64,000 nt of DNA from Tetragonia tetragonoides (lineage: Eukaryota; Streptophyta; Magnoliopsida; Caryophyllales; Aizoaceae): the NCBI GenBank assembly GCA_038025085.1, contig CM076140.1, forward strand, positions 38,501,501 through 38,565,500. Direction: 5' to 3'. Numbering within the stretch: position 1 is the stretch's first letter; each line of letters begins with the position of its first letter. The position numbers and the translations under genes were made by a program. The notes below the pieces were generated by a model. It was not told the origin of the DNA. It saw only the letters and a program-made list of their open reading frames with translations, and did not search any database. Positions 22,099 to 34,129 of the stretch are shown here, piece by piece.

Positions 22099-24770
22099 AT
22101 GGCTCCAAGATTGGGAAAGAAGAGGAGTAAGAGGACCGAGGTGCGGGAGGAGGTCGAGGAAATCAACATCTTCACCAAGGCTTTTCCATTTCATGTGAAG
22201 CCTTCAAAGAGGAAGCCTAATGTGGCTTTTCCTCAAGATCGATACACCCGGTCGGATAGGATGCCCGACATTGTTTGGGATCGATTGGAGTTGCTTTTCC
22301 GTCCGGCAACTCATTTGAGCTCTCGGGCTTCCAAGTTTTTGGTAAGTCTTCAAAATTTTGAATTCATAGTTTTTATGCATTAAATTTGAGTTTATGTGCT
22401 TTGTCTTGAGTGGAATTTTTGTAGAATTGTATGCAATTGTCAAGCTTGTAGCGCATGTGATCTTGCGTGGCTTGAACGAACTTAGAAGCATGCCTAAGAT
22501 CGAACATTTGATTGAAATGTGAACCTAAGAGGTTGCAATTTTGATCATATGAACCTGATGGGAATTTGAAGGCCCATGGAAACTATGTCTCTTCGATTAA
22601 ACTGTATAAAATCTTGCCCAAAGAGGTGCAAGATGCGATCTTTAATGCGGGGTTCAGGCCCCTTTTCAAAGTGGCGGACTCGGTTGAGCGAGTCAAGAGG
22701 TGTATTGTCCGTTTATCCTTGGAGTATTTTTGGGATACTAACAATACGTTCCATTTCCCTAATGGGGAGATGATGATCACTCCTTCAGAGTTTGCTATGT
22801 TGACCGGGGTACCTTGCGTGGGTACGCCCATTGTCTATGACCTTTCCATTTGGAAACGTAAGGCGGAGATGGTGGAGCTCTTCGGTCCTTGGGGGAACAC
22901 TTGGGGTCACCATTACCGTCCCTATAGCGAGCTTTTTACTGCTTTGAAAGACCCGATGTATAAGAGGAATACCTCGGTGGAGCAAAAGGCGAGGATGTTT
23001 ATCGCCTACCTCCTTGCCACCACTATCTTTAGTGACAAGGGGGAACGCATTCATGCCATTTACCTTCCGAGCCTGCTGAACTGGGGGTTGCGGGGCTACG
23101 CCAACCTCTTGAGATGCATGGGGTTTGCTTGCCGCCTGAATGACGAGGAGTACAGACAATCGACTCTTCCTTCCGTGAGCTGATGCGGCTTTTGGATGGT
23201 GTTGCAGGTGCTTAATTTCATGTTTTGATGTAGCCTTGGTTTTTTGAGCATTTCTCGGACATGGCGCCTACGGCCTGGGAGTTAGACTTCCCGGTTTGTA
23301 GGGCATGGCGTCATAGGGGTTCTACGCCTCTGCAGACTCTCCAGCAGTACAGGAAGGCCCTCTTGCGCTTAGACTGGCAAAAGGTAACATAATATTTGTT
23401 CTTTGTTGCATGGATTGTATTTCTTGGTGTGGAAATATCTTATGTTGCGTGTTTGCGTAGATTGACTACTTCCCATGGGCGAAGTATCATGGGTCGAGTC
23501 AGGACGCCATCCTAGCTTCTAGGGCGGTGGACCGTCAGAGGATCCTGATTGTGGGCCCGTTCTCTTTTGAGTGGTATCTGGGAGAGCGGGTCTTCCGTCA
23601 GTTTTATCCCGATTTGGGGGTCCGAGGATTTCTTTGGATCCTCCCTCGACCATGTTCTTGGTGAGGTACTTGTCGCGCGAGTAGGTTGCGGAGGCCATGG
23701 TGGGCTCGGATGCTATGAGGTATTTGAGGAAGCCTTGGAGGACCTTGCGGGGCATTATCAGCAGTTCCGCCGTGATCGCCTCATGCCTTCATTTGTGGGT
23801 TTGAAGGTAAAAAAAATGTTTGACATTCTACGCCTTTCTTGACTTGTTGAGTGCTAACTTACTACACTTTGTAGGAGCCTCGGGTTGATAACACCGTGGT
23901 GGATCTCCCGGACATGCGGGTCCGAGGCCAGGATTATGGTGAGAAGGAGTGTTGGGGAGAAATTCCCATGACGGAGGACCTTGATGAGGACATCCAGGGC
24001 CTTCCTCTTCCCGTCGGGCATCCAGGGGTAAATTGGTAATTTATCAAAATGTACGATATTTTACCATTATATGCTTGTACTGATCTTTTCTTTGTGCAGC
24101 TTGATCGTGAGCTGACTGGGAAGATCTTCAAGATGATGCATGTCATGGAGTCTTGGATATCCCGAGCTCTTTCGAAGGGTACTTGCTCAAGAGCGGACTT
24201 GGACAAGGTAAACCTTGGTTTTGCATTTTCAAAGTTGCATGCTTTGAGAAATGTATCTTATACTTCATGGGTTGCAGGTTGAGTACCGCCGGCCTCTTCC
24301 TCATCGGTCACAACAAGTAGTGTTGTCGGATGATGAGGGTGTGAGCTCTCCTGAGCGTAGTCCTTCACGCGAGAGGAGCCCTCGCAGGGAGAGTCCTAGG
24401 AGAGAGAGGGTGCCTGTAAATCAGACGGACCGTCCTGGTGGGAGTAGGATGACTCCGTATGTGGAGCCTTCTCCTATGCCTATGCCGATGTATCCTTCTT
24501 ATCCCCGGTATGCGGGTTATCCTTCATATGGTGGTCTTTATTACCAGCCCCCGGTTCCTGCTTCTATGATGCCTACCACGCCTCCTCGTCTTCATGGGGG
24601 TATGATTCGAGTTATGCTGGGGAGGGGAGTTCATACTGGGAGCCTGCCCGACATTCTTTCTTTGACCCTAGCCAGTATGTGGCGTCGATCTTTGGTGATG
24701 AGCCACAGAGTTCGGAGGACCACTTTGAGGTGCCCGTACGGATGTTGATGCGGGTGATGATTTTTATGAC
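22099..24770 (+). pseudogene. Antisense plant mobile domain gene of element D, broken
   Basis: The start MAPRLGKKRSKR matches MAPKLREGRKRK of the gene in element G. Exon 1 is 22099-22341. Exon 2, from 22572, holds the PMD core (NNTFHFPNGEMMITPSEFAM, then VPCVGTP and EMVELFGPWGN). Later exons begin near 23237, 23461, 23875, 24100 and 24279, each after an AG. The C-terminus has an RS-like stretch (SPERSPSRERSPRRESPRRE) and a Pro/Tyr/Met-rich tail. Frameshifts are evident near 23160, 23650-23720 and 24600. A GC-rich inverted-repeat cluster (21640-21800) and a CT-rich leader precede the ATG. The gene points toward gag-pol, so its transcript would oppose the element RNA. Confidence 0.8.
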
Positions 24771-25396
24771 AATGTATTTCTGTGAAACACATTTTGAACA
24801 TTTGTATTGAACAAACATTCAGACTTTGCTTGTAAATATTGCTATTGCCTGCTTATTTATTGGTCCCTGCAGATAATTAGGCTAATGCAAATGCACAGGT
24901 AGTCAAGCAAAAGCGCAAGTAATATCCATTTAGCAAAAAAATGGTACAGCCAAAAAGTTAAAATTGGGTGTACCCTATCCCCCTAAAAAAAATGAAAAAA
25001 GGAAAAGGGTGCAAAAATGAAATGGAAATAAATAAAGATCGATAAATAAAATATATATATATAAAAGAAAAGAAAAGATGATAATCATCCAAAAAAAAAA
25101 AAGGAAATTGTGGAGTTTCCATTAATCATAAGGAAATAATACAAAATAGAAATAATAGTGAAAATAGGAAAGAAAGCCATAATTTGAGTCCAAAACGGTT
25201 AAGGAAAGTGTCCAAAATCGGAGAAAAATGGGACTTGTCTCGAGAAAGGGTCCGGCGGCAAAAGGGAGGAGTTCAGCGGTACACGCGGAGGAGCAGGGGC
25301 GAAAATAGGGGCCGCTGGGCTTAGGCTGCACTATCGGGGCCGCTGAAGCCCCTTTTTAACGGGTTGCCTTATTTTTTCGTCTTTTCCGTGCGAGCC
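24771..25396. other. Spacer and promoter region between the two antisense genes of element D
   Basis: The first 450 bp are A-rich and noncoding. From about 25260 GC-rich inverted repeats appear (GGGGCCGCTGGGC, GGGCCGCTGAAGCCCC), leading to the TATA box at 25397. From about 25330 the sequence matches element A from 6532 on. Confidence 0.6.
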
Positions 25397-25407
25397 CTAT
25401 ATAAGCC
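25397..25407 (+). promoter_or_regulatory. TATA box of the antisense PMD-like gene in element D
   Basis: CTATATAAGCC, about 100 bp before the ATG at 25504, identical to 6629-6639 in element A. The inverted-repeat cluster at 25260-25350 lies just upstream. Confidence 0.65.
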
Positions 25408-25503
25408 TTGGGTTAGTCCGGTTTTGGGACATCACCTTCATAATCTTCTAGCAATAGAGAGCTTTTAGAGAGAGAAACCCCCTAATTAATTTAGATTTCA
25501 GCC

Positions 25504-27054
25504 ATGACATGCTTTGATGTTAAATTTGACAACTGGTTACAATTTATGACCCCCGAAGAAAGGATGAGACTTCTGCCTTTCCACTTGAATGCTCTCTTCC
25601 ACCTAAAGCAAGCTCAAATCGTCTGGGACCTCCTTGAGGCTGCCGTTGAGTTTTGGGATGACAAGCTTCATGTCTTTTGATTTGGGTACAATGAATTATG
25701 CCCACTTCCCGAAGAATTTGCCTCCATCTTTGGGTTCCCTCATGATCAAGCTCTCGCTACTCCATGGCTCGGGGCAAACCATGAAGGCTACTATAAAAGG
25801 TATCTTTGTCTATCACCAACACAAGCCTCCTCCATTGCTAGGAGTGGTGAGTTGGACCTCAATGGTGTGTTTGATATCTTTTTCCCCAAGGTAAGGGATA
25901 ACCATGACGTGATGAGTGAGACGTATTATAGACAGCTTTAATCTTATGCCTCTTGCACAGGTACCTCTTTGTTGGTGGAGGTAATAATGGTAAACTTGTA
26001 TGCTTAGAATTGTTGAACAAATCCAAAACGATTTTACCCCTATGTCTCTTGTCCTTGGTGAAACCTTAATTTGCTTGGACCGTAAGAAACAAGGGCCATC
26101 GCTTGGTGGATGGACGGGAAGCCCTCTTCTTCTTCAAGTGAATTTTTTGGATAATTTGCTTTTAATAATTTTGATTACTAAAGTTTGAATCTTTAATGGA
26201 TATCTAACTTTATATTATTTTTTGATGTAGATATGGCTCCTTGAACATATGTGCTTCATTGAGAGGCCCGCTAATGCGCTCAAATATCAACAAAAGCAAT
26301 TTCCCGCCCGCCGGAGGCTTTACTAAGAGTCCACCATTGATGAGTGGCGCGGGTACCTCAAGGCATGCCCTTTACTACGATGAACCGTTAAGTGGTGGGG
26401 TCTAAAATCCGCAATCGGATGTAGCAAGGAAACGGGATATCACCAAGTCCTTGGCCTTCATAATTCCACTTATATATTTCCTAGCCGTATCATGCGGCAA
26501 TATGGGAAACGCCAAATTATCCCACAAAAGGACAGTGTGGCTCCTTCTACTCGAGGCTTGACATTTAGCTTGGTGAGATCATGGGAGTGTGCATGGGATC
26601 GTCCTCCCAAGTGGACTATTCCTCATATCAAGGCCCCTACGGCCACTTCTTCGGCTTATGAGGCTTGGATGGATTGTAAGACCGCGGAGGGTCGTCTTGC
26701 ATGCAGGAAATCCGAACAAGGCAATCTTAAGGCCCAGTCGGTCAAAGCTAGCTTAAGACTCTCAAACCCTAATGACCCTAAGGGGAAGGGTAAGAAAAAG
26801 GGGGTTAAGCAAGTGGGAGGCATCCTCAACCCGAAGGCCAAGAAAGCTTTGGAAAAGATTACTACCAAGCTGCAAGTGGAGCCCCAAATTCGGGCCAATG
26901 ATTATGAGGCCTCCTCAAGCACACCTCTAATGGAGGTTGTGGAAGAAGAGCCTTTAGTTCGCGAGAGATGGGATCCTAAAGAGCGCGAACTGGAAGGCCC
27001 AAAAGCGGATGAACATATGGAGGATGCGGGCCCTACTACCGAAGCTACGGAGTA
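25504..27054 (+). pseudogene. Antisense PMD-like (DUF7745-type) gene of element D, broken
   Basis: The start is MTCFDVKFDNWLQFMTPEER. The N-terminal domain is fuller than in element A (LKQAQIVWDLLEAAVEFWDD before the FGYNELCPLPEEF core). A stop replaces the residue before FGYNEL (TGA near 25677), and the frame is lost near 25940. After an intron ending near 26229 the exon reads IWLLEHMCFIERP. The last open stretch, 26492-27054, is basic then acidic (KGKGKKKGVK, later EVVEEEP) and ends TEATE, as in A. Both genes in D face the same way, so this is a tandem pair of related but diverged PMD-type genes. Confidence 0.75.
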
Positions 27055-27537
27055 GTTTATTAAGGAAATACTCTTTTGGAGCATGTCTAGCTTAGGATTG
27101 CCTTTTATTTTGCTTTGAATTCAATAAGGGTGATGTGCCCCCTTCTTAGATTTAATCTTTGCCTTAATATTTGGAATTATCATTTATGGAGACATGCTTA
27201 TTTTGTTTTAATATTGCAACTTGATTTTTATTTATTATTAACAACTTTTGAACGCGAAAATGATGAAGGGGTTGGGCCCAATTGCAATTGGGTTATCCTA
27301 CGTATCCTTTTAGGGGAATCAGGCCGCTCGTAGTTCTTATCCGTGTGTCTTTTTAACATTAAATCCCTTTTTTTTCGTTTTTTTGTTTTTTTTTTTGTTT
27401 TTTTTTTTTGTTTTTTTTTTTTTTATTTTTTTTTTTTTTGTTCTTTTTTTTTTTTTGTTCTTTTTTTTTGTTTTTTTTTTTGGGGGATTATATAGCCTTA
27501 TGTGGGCCTCTCGAAAGTGCTACATTGGGTGTGTTGA
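27055..27537. other. Spacer between antisense gene and pol of element D, with T-rich tract
   Basis: It contains the CCCAATTGCAATTGGG palindrome (27278-27293), the hairpin motif at 27298-27333 and a nearly pure T tract with scattered G (27367-27480). The antisense gene and pol converge here. No coding sequence is seen. Confidence 0.7.
27298..27333 (+). other. Conserved CTACGTATCC hairpin motif, copy in element D
   Basis: CTACGTATCCTTTTAGGGGA is followed by ATCAGGCCGCTCGTAG. CTACG pairs with CGTAG and TCC with GGA. The copy in A (8543-8578) differs at only one position; the copy in F (1969-2007) is more diverged but keeps the pairing. Confidence 0.65.
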
Positions 27538-30500
27538 TTAGGCATAGAACCTTTTTAGTTGATCCATGTTTATCCATTGACTAAACTCGATTCTGTCCGA
27601 ATCTGCTAACCTTGCAGCTCCACCTGTTAGGATTTTGGTAATGAGAAACGGACCTGACCAGTTGGGTCTAAACTTGCCTCTTGGGTCAGTGACATTGGCC
27701 CTTACTTCTTTAAGCACTAGGTCTCCAACTTTGAGCTCTCTCATTTTGAGCCTTTGGTTGAAATGCTTTGCTAGTCTGTTTTGATAGATTCTCACATTGT
27801 GCAAAGCTCGCAACCTTTTTTCATCTAGTAGGACTAATTGGTAGTAGCTGGCTTGGATCCAATCCACTTCTGGAATTTGACTTTCCAAGACGATCCGTAG
27901 GGATGGGACCTCTAGCTCAATGGGCAATACAGCTTCCATTCCGTAGACTAGGGAATATGGTGTTGCTCCCGTCTACGCGCGAATAGATGTCCTGTAACCC
28001 CAAAGTGCGATTGGCAACTTGTTGGGCCAATCATAATAATTTTCGGACATTCTTTCGATTATTTTCTTGATATTTTTGTTAGCTGCTTCTACTGCACCGT
28101 TTGTTTACGGTCTGTAGGGGGACGACTTTCGATGCTGGATCTTGAATTGGGCCAGAAGCTCAATTACTTCTTTCATGAAGTGTGACCCATTATCGCTAAT
28201 GATTTCTTGGGGAACCCGTATCTAGCTATTATGTTATTCTTGATGAATTTGACCACATGTTTTGCTTTGAGCTTTGCATATGATTGTGCTTCAACACATT
28301 TAGTGAAGTAGTCAATCGCAACTAGAATATATTCATGGCCCCCTTTTCACGTTGGGGTTATCTTGCCAATGATTTCTATTCCCCAAGCGGAGAAAGGACA
28401 AGGTGAGGTAAAGGTATACAATGGGCTTGGTGGCATGTGTTGTAGATTTGCGTGTGTCTGACACTGTGCGCATCTTTTGATAAATTCACAACTGTCTTTT
28501 TTCATTGTTGTCCAATAATAACCAAGCCCTATTATCTTCCTAGATAGCATCATACCGTTCATGTGCGGTCCGCAGACTCCTGCGTGTACATCTCTTAAGA
28601 CCTTATGGGCCGTCTCGGTACCTAAACACAAGAGATTAACCCTGTTTGGGGTTTTCTTGTATATTTGACCCTGTACTTCTATGAATTGGGCTGTGAGTCT
28701 TCTAAGCGCTTTTTGGGCTCTAGGGCTAGAATCAGAAGGATAAAGCTGGTAAACAAGTAGATTCTTTATATCAGTATACCACTCATCTTCTTCGCCATGG
28801 AATACCTCTAGAGCGTCGCAATATGAAGGCTCGGACCTTCTCTGTACGCAAATGGGCATCATCCGAATGGTTTCGGGTATATTGATCATGCTCGCTAATT
28901 TAGCCAAGGCATCTGCAAATTGATTATCTTCTCGTGGAAGGTACGTAAAGTGTATTTGGTTGAAATACACTATGATTTTGTCTAAATATTCCTGGTAGAG
29001 TGCCAAGGATTCACTTTTGACTTTCCATACTTTGGAATGTGATTAATTATGAGCAATGAGTCTCCATAGACTCGAAGCGTCTTAATGCCAAGGCTTATGG
29101 CGGATTGCAATCCTATTATGCAAGCTTCGTACTCCGCGCCATTGTTGGTAACTTCGTGGTCTAACTTGACTGATATAGGTGTATGTGCACCATCGAGGGA
29201 TACTATTAGTACTCCTACTCCGAAACCCTTTTGATTAGATGCTCCATCAAAATAAAGTTGCCAAGTCTCGGTATCTAAGGTTATGACCCCTTTGTCTGGG
29301 AACTGGTACTCTTCTTTGTGATTGGGCTCGTGTATAGCTTGGTCGGCTAAGTATTCCGAGATAGCTTGTCCTTTGATGGCCTTTTGGTGTTCAAATTTGA
29401 GGTCGAACTCTAATAGGAGGACGGTCCATCTGGCTATTCTACCATTCAGTATGGGCTTTTCAAATATGTATTTAAGAGGATTTTCTCTCGATCTTATGTG
29501 GATCGTATGCTGGAGCATGTAATGTCGTAGTTTCTTGGTCGTCGCGACCAAGGCTAGGCATGTTTTTTCTAGAGACGAGTATCGGGTTTCGTATTCTAGG
29601 AACTTCTTGCTCACATAGTAGATGGCCTTCTCTTCCTTGTTTATTTCCTAGGCTAGCATGGCCCCCATCGATGTTTCTGTGACTGTAAGGTAGAGAATTA
29701 GAGGCATGCCTGGAGTGGGCGGTACTAGCACGGGTGGTTCGGACAAATAGGCCTTAATTTTGTCAAAGGCTTTTTGGCATTGTTCGTCCCATTCTGTTTT
29801 TACGTCTTTTTTGAGTTTCTTAAATATAGGCTCGCAGGTGATAGTTAACTTGGAAATGAACCTGCTAATGTATTGGATCCTCCCCAGGAAGCCTTTGATT
29901 TCTTTTTCCGTTTTTGGTGGGGGCATGTCTATTGTGGCCTTGATCTTCGATGGATCAATATCTACTCCTCTGGTGCTTTTGACAAATCCTAAAAGTTTAC
30001 CGGATGTAACTCCAAATGCGCACTTTTTGGAATTAAGCCTCATATTGTACTTCCTAAGTCTATCGAAGAACTTTTGAAGTGAGGGCACATGCCCTTCCCT
30101 CTCTTTAGACTTTATGATCATGTCATCTACGTAAACTTGAGCCTCTTTATGCATAATATCGTGGAGCAGAGTTGTCGCGGTTCTTTAATATGTGGCCCCT
30201 GCGTTCTTGAGCCCAAATGGCATTACGGTATAGCAGTAAGTGCCCCATTGCGTGATGAAAGTGGTTTTCTCTTCATCCACATTGGCCATCAGGACATGAT
30301 TATATCCTGTGTACCCGTCCATGAATGATAGGAGGGCATGTCCAGCGGTATTGTGTACCAGAACATCTATATGGGGTAATGGAAAATCGTCTTTTGGGCT
30401 TGCTTTGTTCAAGTCCCTAAAATCCACACACATTCGCACTCGTTCGTCCTTCTTTGGGACTGGGACAATGTTGGCTACCCAATCAGGGTAATTGGCCACT

Positions 30501-32644
30501 CTTATGAAGCCCGCATCAAGTTGTTTTTGGACTTCCTCTTTGATCTTAAGAGTCCACTCTAGTTTCATTCTTCTTAGCTTTTGTTTGACTGTTTTGTACT
30601 CGGTCTTTAATGGGATGGTGTGCTGGGCAATATTGCGGTCTATACCGGGCATGTCGTTGTAGCACCAGGCAAAAAGATCCGTATAATTCTTTACGAGTGT
30701 TACGAATTGTTCGCGTTCACTAGAGTTTAAAGACAAGCCTATTTGCACGTGGCGAGGCCCATCATTAGTTGCAATATTTATTGTCTCTGTTTCTTCGACT
30801 ATTGAAGTCGTTTGTTCATGTTCGATTAATGCTTTAATAACTTCTTTTGGCAATTCCTTTATATCTTCTGAATTATTAGCAATGAGGCAATCCGAGTAAG
30901 CAAAATCGACACTCATAATATTAATAGAAGCGGACAATACATCAATGAGGTCATCACTAATGACCTTAGTAATAAAAAGGAATAGACTGGGGTGGACTAC
31001 CCGACACTTCTAGGATAACAGACTCGGAATCAGACTCGGACTCGGAATCAGAATTGGGCCTCTCTGCAGGACCATTGCGAATCGTGGACTTGTACTTGGC
31101 TCCCTCGACTGGAGTCCACTTCGTCTCGTGCTTCCAGGTGGTGCGGTCAGGCCTGATTGGGGCGATCAGCTTGGATGGGTCGAACCCTTCATTAAAAAGC
31201 ACAGTAAGGGGAAGCTTGTTTGTTGCCTCGTCGTATTGACGACTTTCTTCGCCAAATAGTAGCCCAAAGTGTTTGGGTGCCATGTCATTAGCCCAAAGTT
31301 TAGTGGATTGGTCCTCGTTTGGAGGTATGGGTGCGTCTTCACTCATAGTGAAGCAGTCTTGAAATGCCTCGAAGCCTGGAACTAGGACTCCGTTGACCGT
31401 GTATGGTTCTGGGAATCCGTAATAGGGATATGGATCGCCCTCTTGGAGAAATTGCCAATTTAGAGTTACAGGATAAGGATCCATACTATGTGGAACAGGC
31501 TTGTTGGCCGCGCAGGCTCTTTTCCTAGCCATTTCCTTGGATATGTAAGCTCGGATCTCTTGCCTTGTGGGCTTGTAGCCTTGTCCAAATAGATCATTTT
31601 TGATCTTGGTGTTCCAACAGGATTGGGCTACCTTGGGGTGAGGACCCAGAGTGGTACATGGAAAGTGACCTTGCTTTCTAAGTAGAGCATTCACATTGGG
31701 CGTGGGCTCTATTGTTTCTATGAAGGCTATCTTCTTGAAGCCCCAAAACTCTTCATCTTGCTCATTATGCTCTATCTTTAGGACTGGAGCCTTTTCTATC
31801 TGCGCTATTACGGTATCAGCACAGACTTCCAGTGTGGATCCTGCTAGGGTAACTTTACCTTTTGGTGAAGGGTTGAGGCTGCAGCATTTAGCTCATGCAA
31901 CCAAGGCCTTCCTAAAAGTAGGTTGAAGGTGGCCGGAACGTCAATTACGTGAAACTGGACCATTTTCTCGATCGGCCCAATATTGATATTCATGGAAAAT
32001 GTGCCTAGGACGTTTCTTTTGGAATTATCATAAGCCCTTAGCCCTTATGCAGAGTGCGCGAGATTATTGCAGTCTATTCTGAGGTGTTCAGCGGTCCTCA
32101 AAGGGCATACATTTACAGCAGAGCTATTGTCAACTAAAGTCATGGGGACTTGTCTTTGTTGACAGTTTACAGTCAAATAAAGGGCTTTGTTTTGGTGGAT
32201 ACATTCAGGTGGAAGGTCCTTGTCAAAAAAGGTGACGGGCGTGGATGACTTTCCTTGGACCAGGAGGTTAACCACATCTTTAAGAGTAGCATTTGGAGAA
32301 ATGGTGGTTGCATTCAAGGCTTCTAATACGACCCTTCTATGGGTGATAGAAGTTGTCAACAATTGCCAGATGGATATGTCGGCTTTTGTTCTTTGCAATT
32401 GTCTAAGGATGTTGGCTCCATCATCTTCCTTATTCACTTCTCTTTGGGTTGGATCCCTATTGAGGATTGTTACAGGCTCTACGGGTTGGGTTTGAGATGG
32501 ATTCATGTAGATATTTTCGGGCCTGAACTGGCGTCCTGATCTTGTGAGGTAATTCAGAGCTTTGTCATCTTCCTCTTTCTCATCGTCGGAGATATCATAC
32601 CAAGCTTTGCCATTTTCTATGTCGTGGACTTGAGGAGTCAGCAC
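27538..32644 (-). pseudogene. pol of element D: protease, RT, two RNase H domains, integrase
   Basis: In minus order: protease (MTLVDNSSAVNVC near 32140), linker, RT (FGLKNAGATY, and an intact YVDD at 30122-30133), first RNase H (about 29610-29330, YLADQAI at its end), second archaeal-type RNase H (WQLYFDGASNQKGFGVGVLI), integrase zinc-binding region (LCLGTETAHKVLRDVHAGVC, then RCAQCQ) and integrase C-terminus (FRPNWSGPFLITKILTGG). Breaks are a stop at about 32045 and another just before YVDD (about 30185), a frameshift near 30960 and frameshifts in the integrase core (28350-27940). It is the best guide to the order of the fragments of A. It supplies replication and integration when intact; this copy cannot. 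Confidence 0.9.
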
Positions 32645-32659
32645 ATCTTCAGGATCAGT

Positions 32660-34129
32660 CTAGAACCCATTATCCTCTTCATCACTATCCCAAAGGCCGT
32701 AAATGTCTAGCGTAGGCCTTAGGCTTGGGTATGGTGGTATGACTTGCCCAACAGGAGTGATCAGATAGGATGGATTAAACCCTTCTTCTATATCAATGGC
32801 AAAAGAGTTCCCGAGGAGATTATTATTGTTGCCGGGTGGCAGTGCGTCCTTCGACAATGGTATGGTGCCATTGTCGAATAGATCATGAATTTTCTCCTTG
32901 AGAGTGTAGCACTTTTCGATATCGTGTCCACGACCCCTGTGGTATTTGCAGAATGCAGACTCGTTCCAGTATGGCGACCTTTTCTCTATGGGTGGATCAG
33001 GGGTAGGCCCAATCGGGTGTAGATAGTCTCCTTTGACTAATTTGTCTGGGGCTTTGACGTAAGGCATCCCAAGAGGAGTAAACCTTCTTGGACGCCTGTC
33101 AGAAATGGCGTTCACTTCATTTCCTCTACTTGTGGAGGCATGATTGGTATTGGTGTATTTCTTATCCTTGTAACCACTTGTGTTATTATTGTAAGTGACC
33201 TTGTTCTTCCCCATTTGGAGTTGGTCATCTTCAATGGCCATGCCTACTTCGGTTAGTTGGGCGTAAGTGGTTATGGGTTGAAACTTCATGTGCTCACGGT
33301 ATTCAGATGCCAAGTTCTGGACTAACATTCTAATTTGATCCCTTTCAGATGGGCGATCGATCATTTCGGCAACCTTAGTTCTGCATCTACTAACAAAACT
33401 TGTGAATCCTTCTTTGTCACCTTGCTTGGTGATGTCCAATTCTCTCAATGTCATGGGAGACAAGACATTGTCATCATATCTCTCGAGGAACAAGGTGGAT
33501 AAGTCTTCCCACTTCTGTAACTTTTGGGTGGGCAATTTGAAGAACCAGGCCCTGACAGAAGGGTCCAGAGTTTGGGGAAAGAGATGAACATATAACTCTT
33601 GCTCAATGCCTCTAAGGCCCAATACAGTGGTAAAAGCCCTAATGTGATCTTGTGGATCATCGGTTCCTTTGAACGTGGGAACTTCAGGCATGGAAAACTT
33701 AGTGGGTAATTTTCCCTTGATGTGGGGAGCATAGCTTTCAGAATTGATGATCATGTCATTAAAGACACGGCTCTTGCCTAGAACGGACTCAAGCGTATTC
33801 AACTTAGCTTGGAGTTCTTGGACCTCTTTAGTGGAGGGCTCAGTCTTATCCTCATGACGTTTGGGCTCACCATCGTCCCTAATAGGGGGATCCAACTTGG
33901 TGACGCGGGCTTCCATATCAGTGAATCTAGCATTCATGGCAACCAACTGGGCTGAAAGGTCATCCATCTGTTGGTCAGCGGTTCTCTCATTATCTCCAGA
34001 CATAATGGACTTAGGTGAATTAGGTGGCGAGGCTGGAGGTGACAATGGCGGTGTGCGCAGGTAATCGAGCCAAATGGGGCCCAAAAGCTGTGCTTGCGGT
34101 GAAGGTTCGAACGACAACATGCGAATCAA
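32660..34129 (-). CDS. gag of element D
   Basis: An open frame of 489 codons; a more likely start is the Met at 34003 (MSGDNERTADQQMDDL), where similarity with element A begins to be coding. It has a coiled-coil-like segment (EVQELQAKLNTLESVL), the capsid block KLPTKFSMPEVPTFKGTD, a Retrotrans_gag core (HLFPQTLDPSVRAWFFKLP, SRCRTKVAEMIDRPSERDQI) and a zinc-knuckle-like FCKYHRGRGHDIEKC. The frame ends in TAG directly before sequence in frame with pol. In element A the corresponding codon is not a stop, so the stop is probably a mutation. It is the most complete coding frame of the element. Confidence 0.88.
   Translation of the reverse strand: MIRMLSFEPSPQAQLLGPIWLDYLRTPPLSPPASPPNSPKSIMSGDNERTADQQMDDLSAQLVAMNARFTDMEARVTKLDPPIRDDGEPKRHEDKTEPSTKEVQELQAKLNTLESVLGKSRVFNDMIINSESYAPHIKGKLPTKFSMPEVPTFKGTDDPQDHIRAFTTVLGLRGIEQELYVHLFPQTLDPSVRAWFFKLPTQKLQKWEDLSTLFLERYDDNVLSPMTLRELDITKQGDKEGFTSFVSRCRTKVAEMIDRPSERDQIRMLVQNLASEYREHMKFQPITTYAQLTEVGMAIEDDQLQMGKNKVTYNNNTSGYKDKKYTNTNHASTSRGNEVNAISDRRPRRFTPLGMPYVKAPDKLVKGDYLHPIGPTPDPPIEKRSPYWNESAFCKYHRGRGHDIEKCYTLKEKIHDLFDNGTIPLSKDALPPGNNNNLLGNSFAIDIEEGFNPSYLITPVGQVIPPYPSLRPTLDIYGLWDSDEEDNGF

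Noticed and set aside
23519..23755. Minus-strand ORF KVLQGFLKYLIASEPTMASA in the PMD gene of D
   Set aside because: Antisense shadow of a decayed PMD exon; the plus strand aligns with the PMD exon of F.
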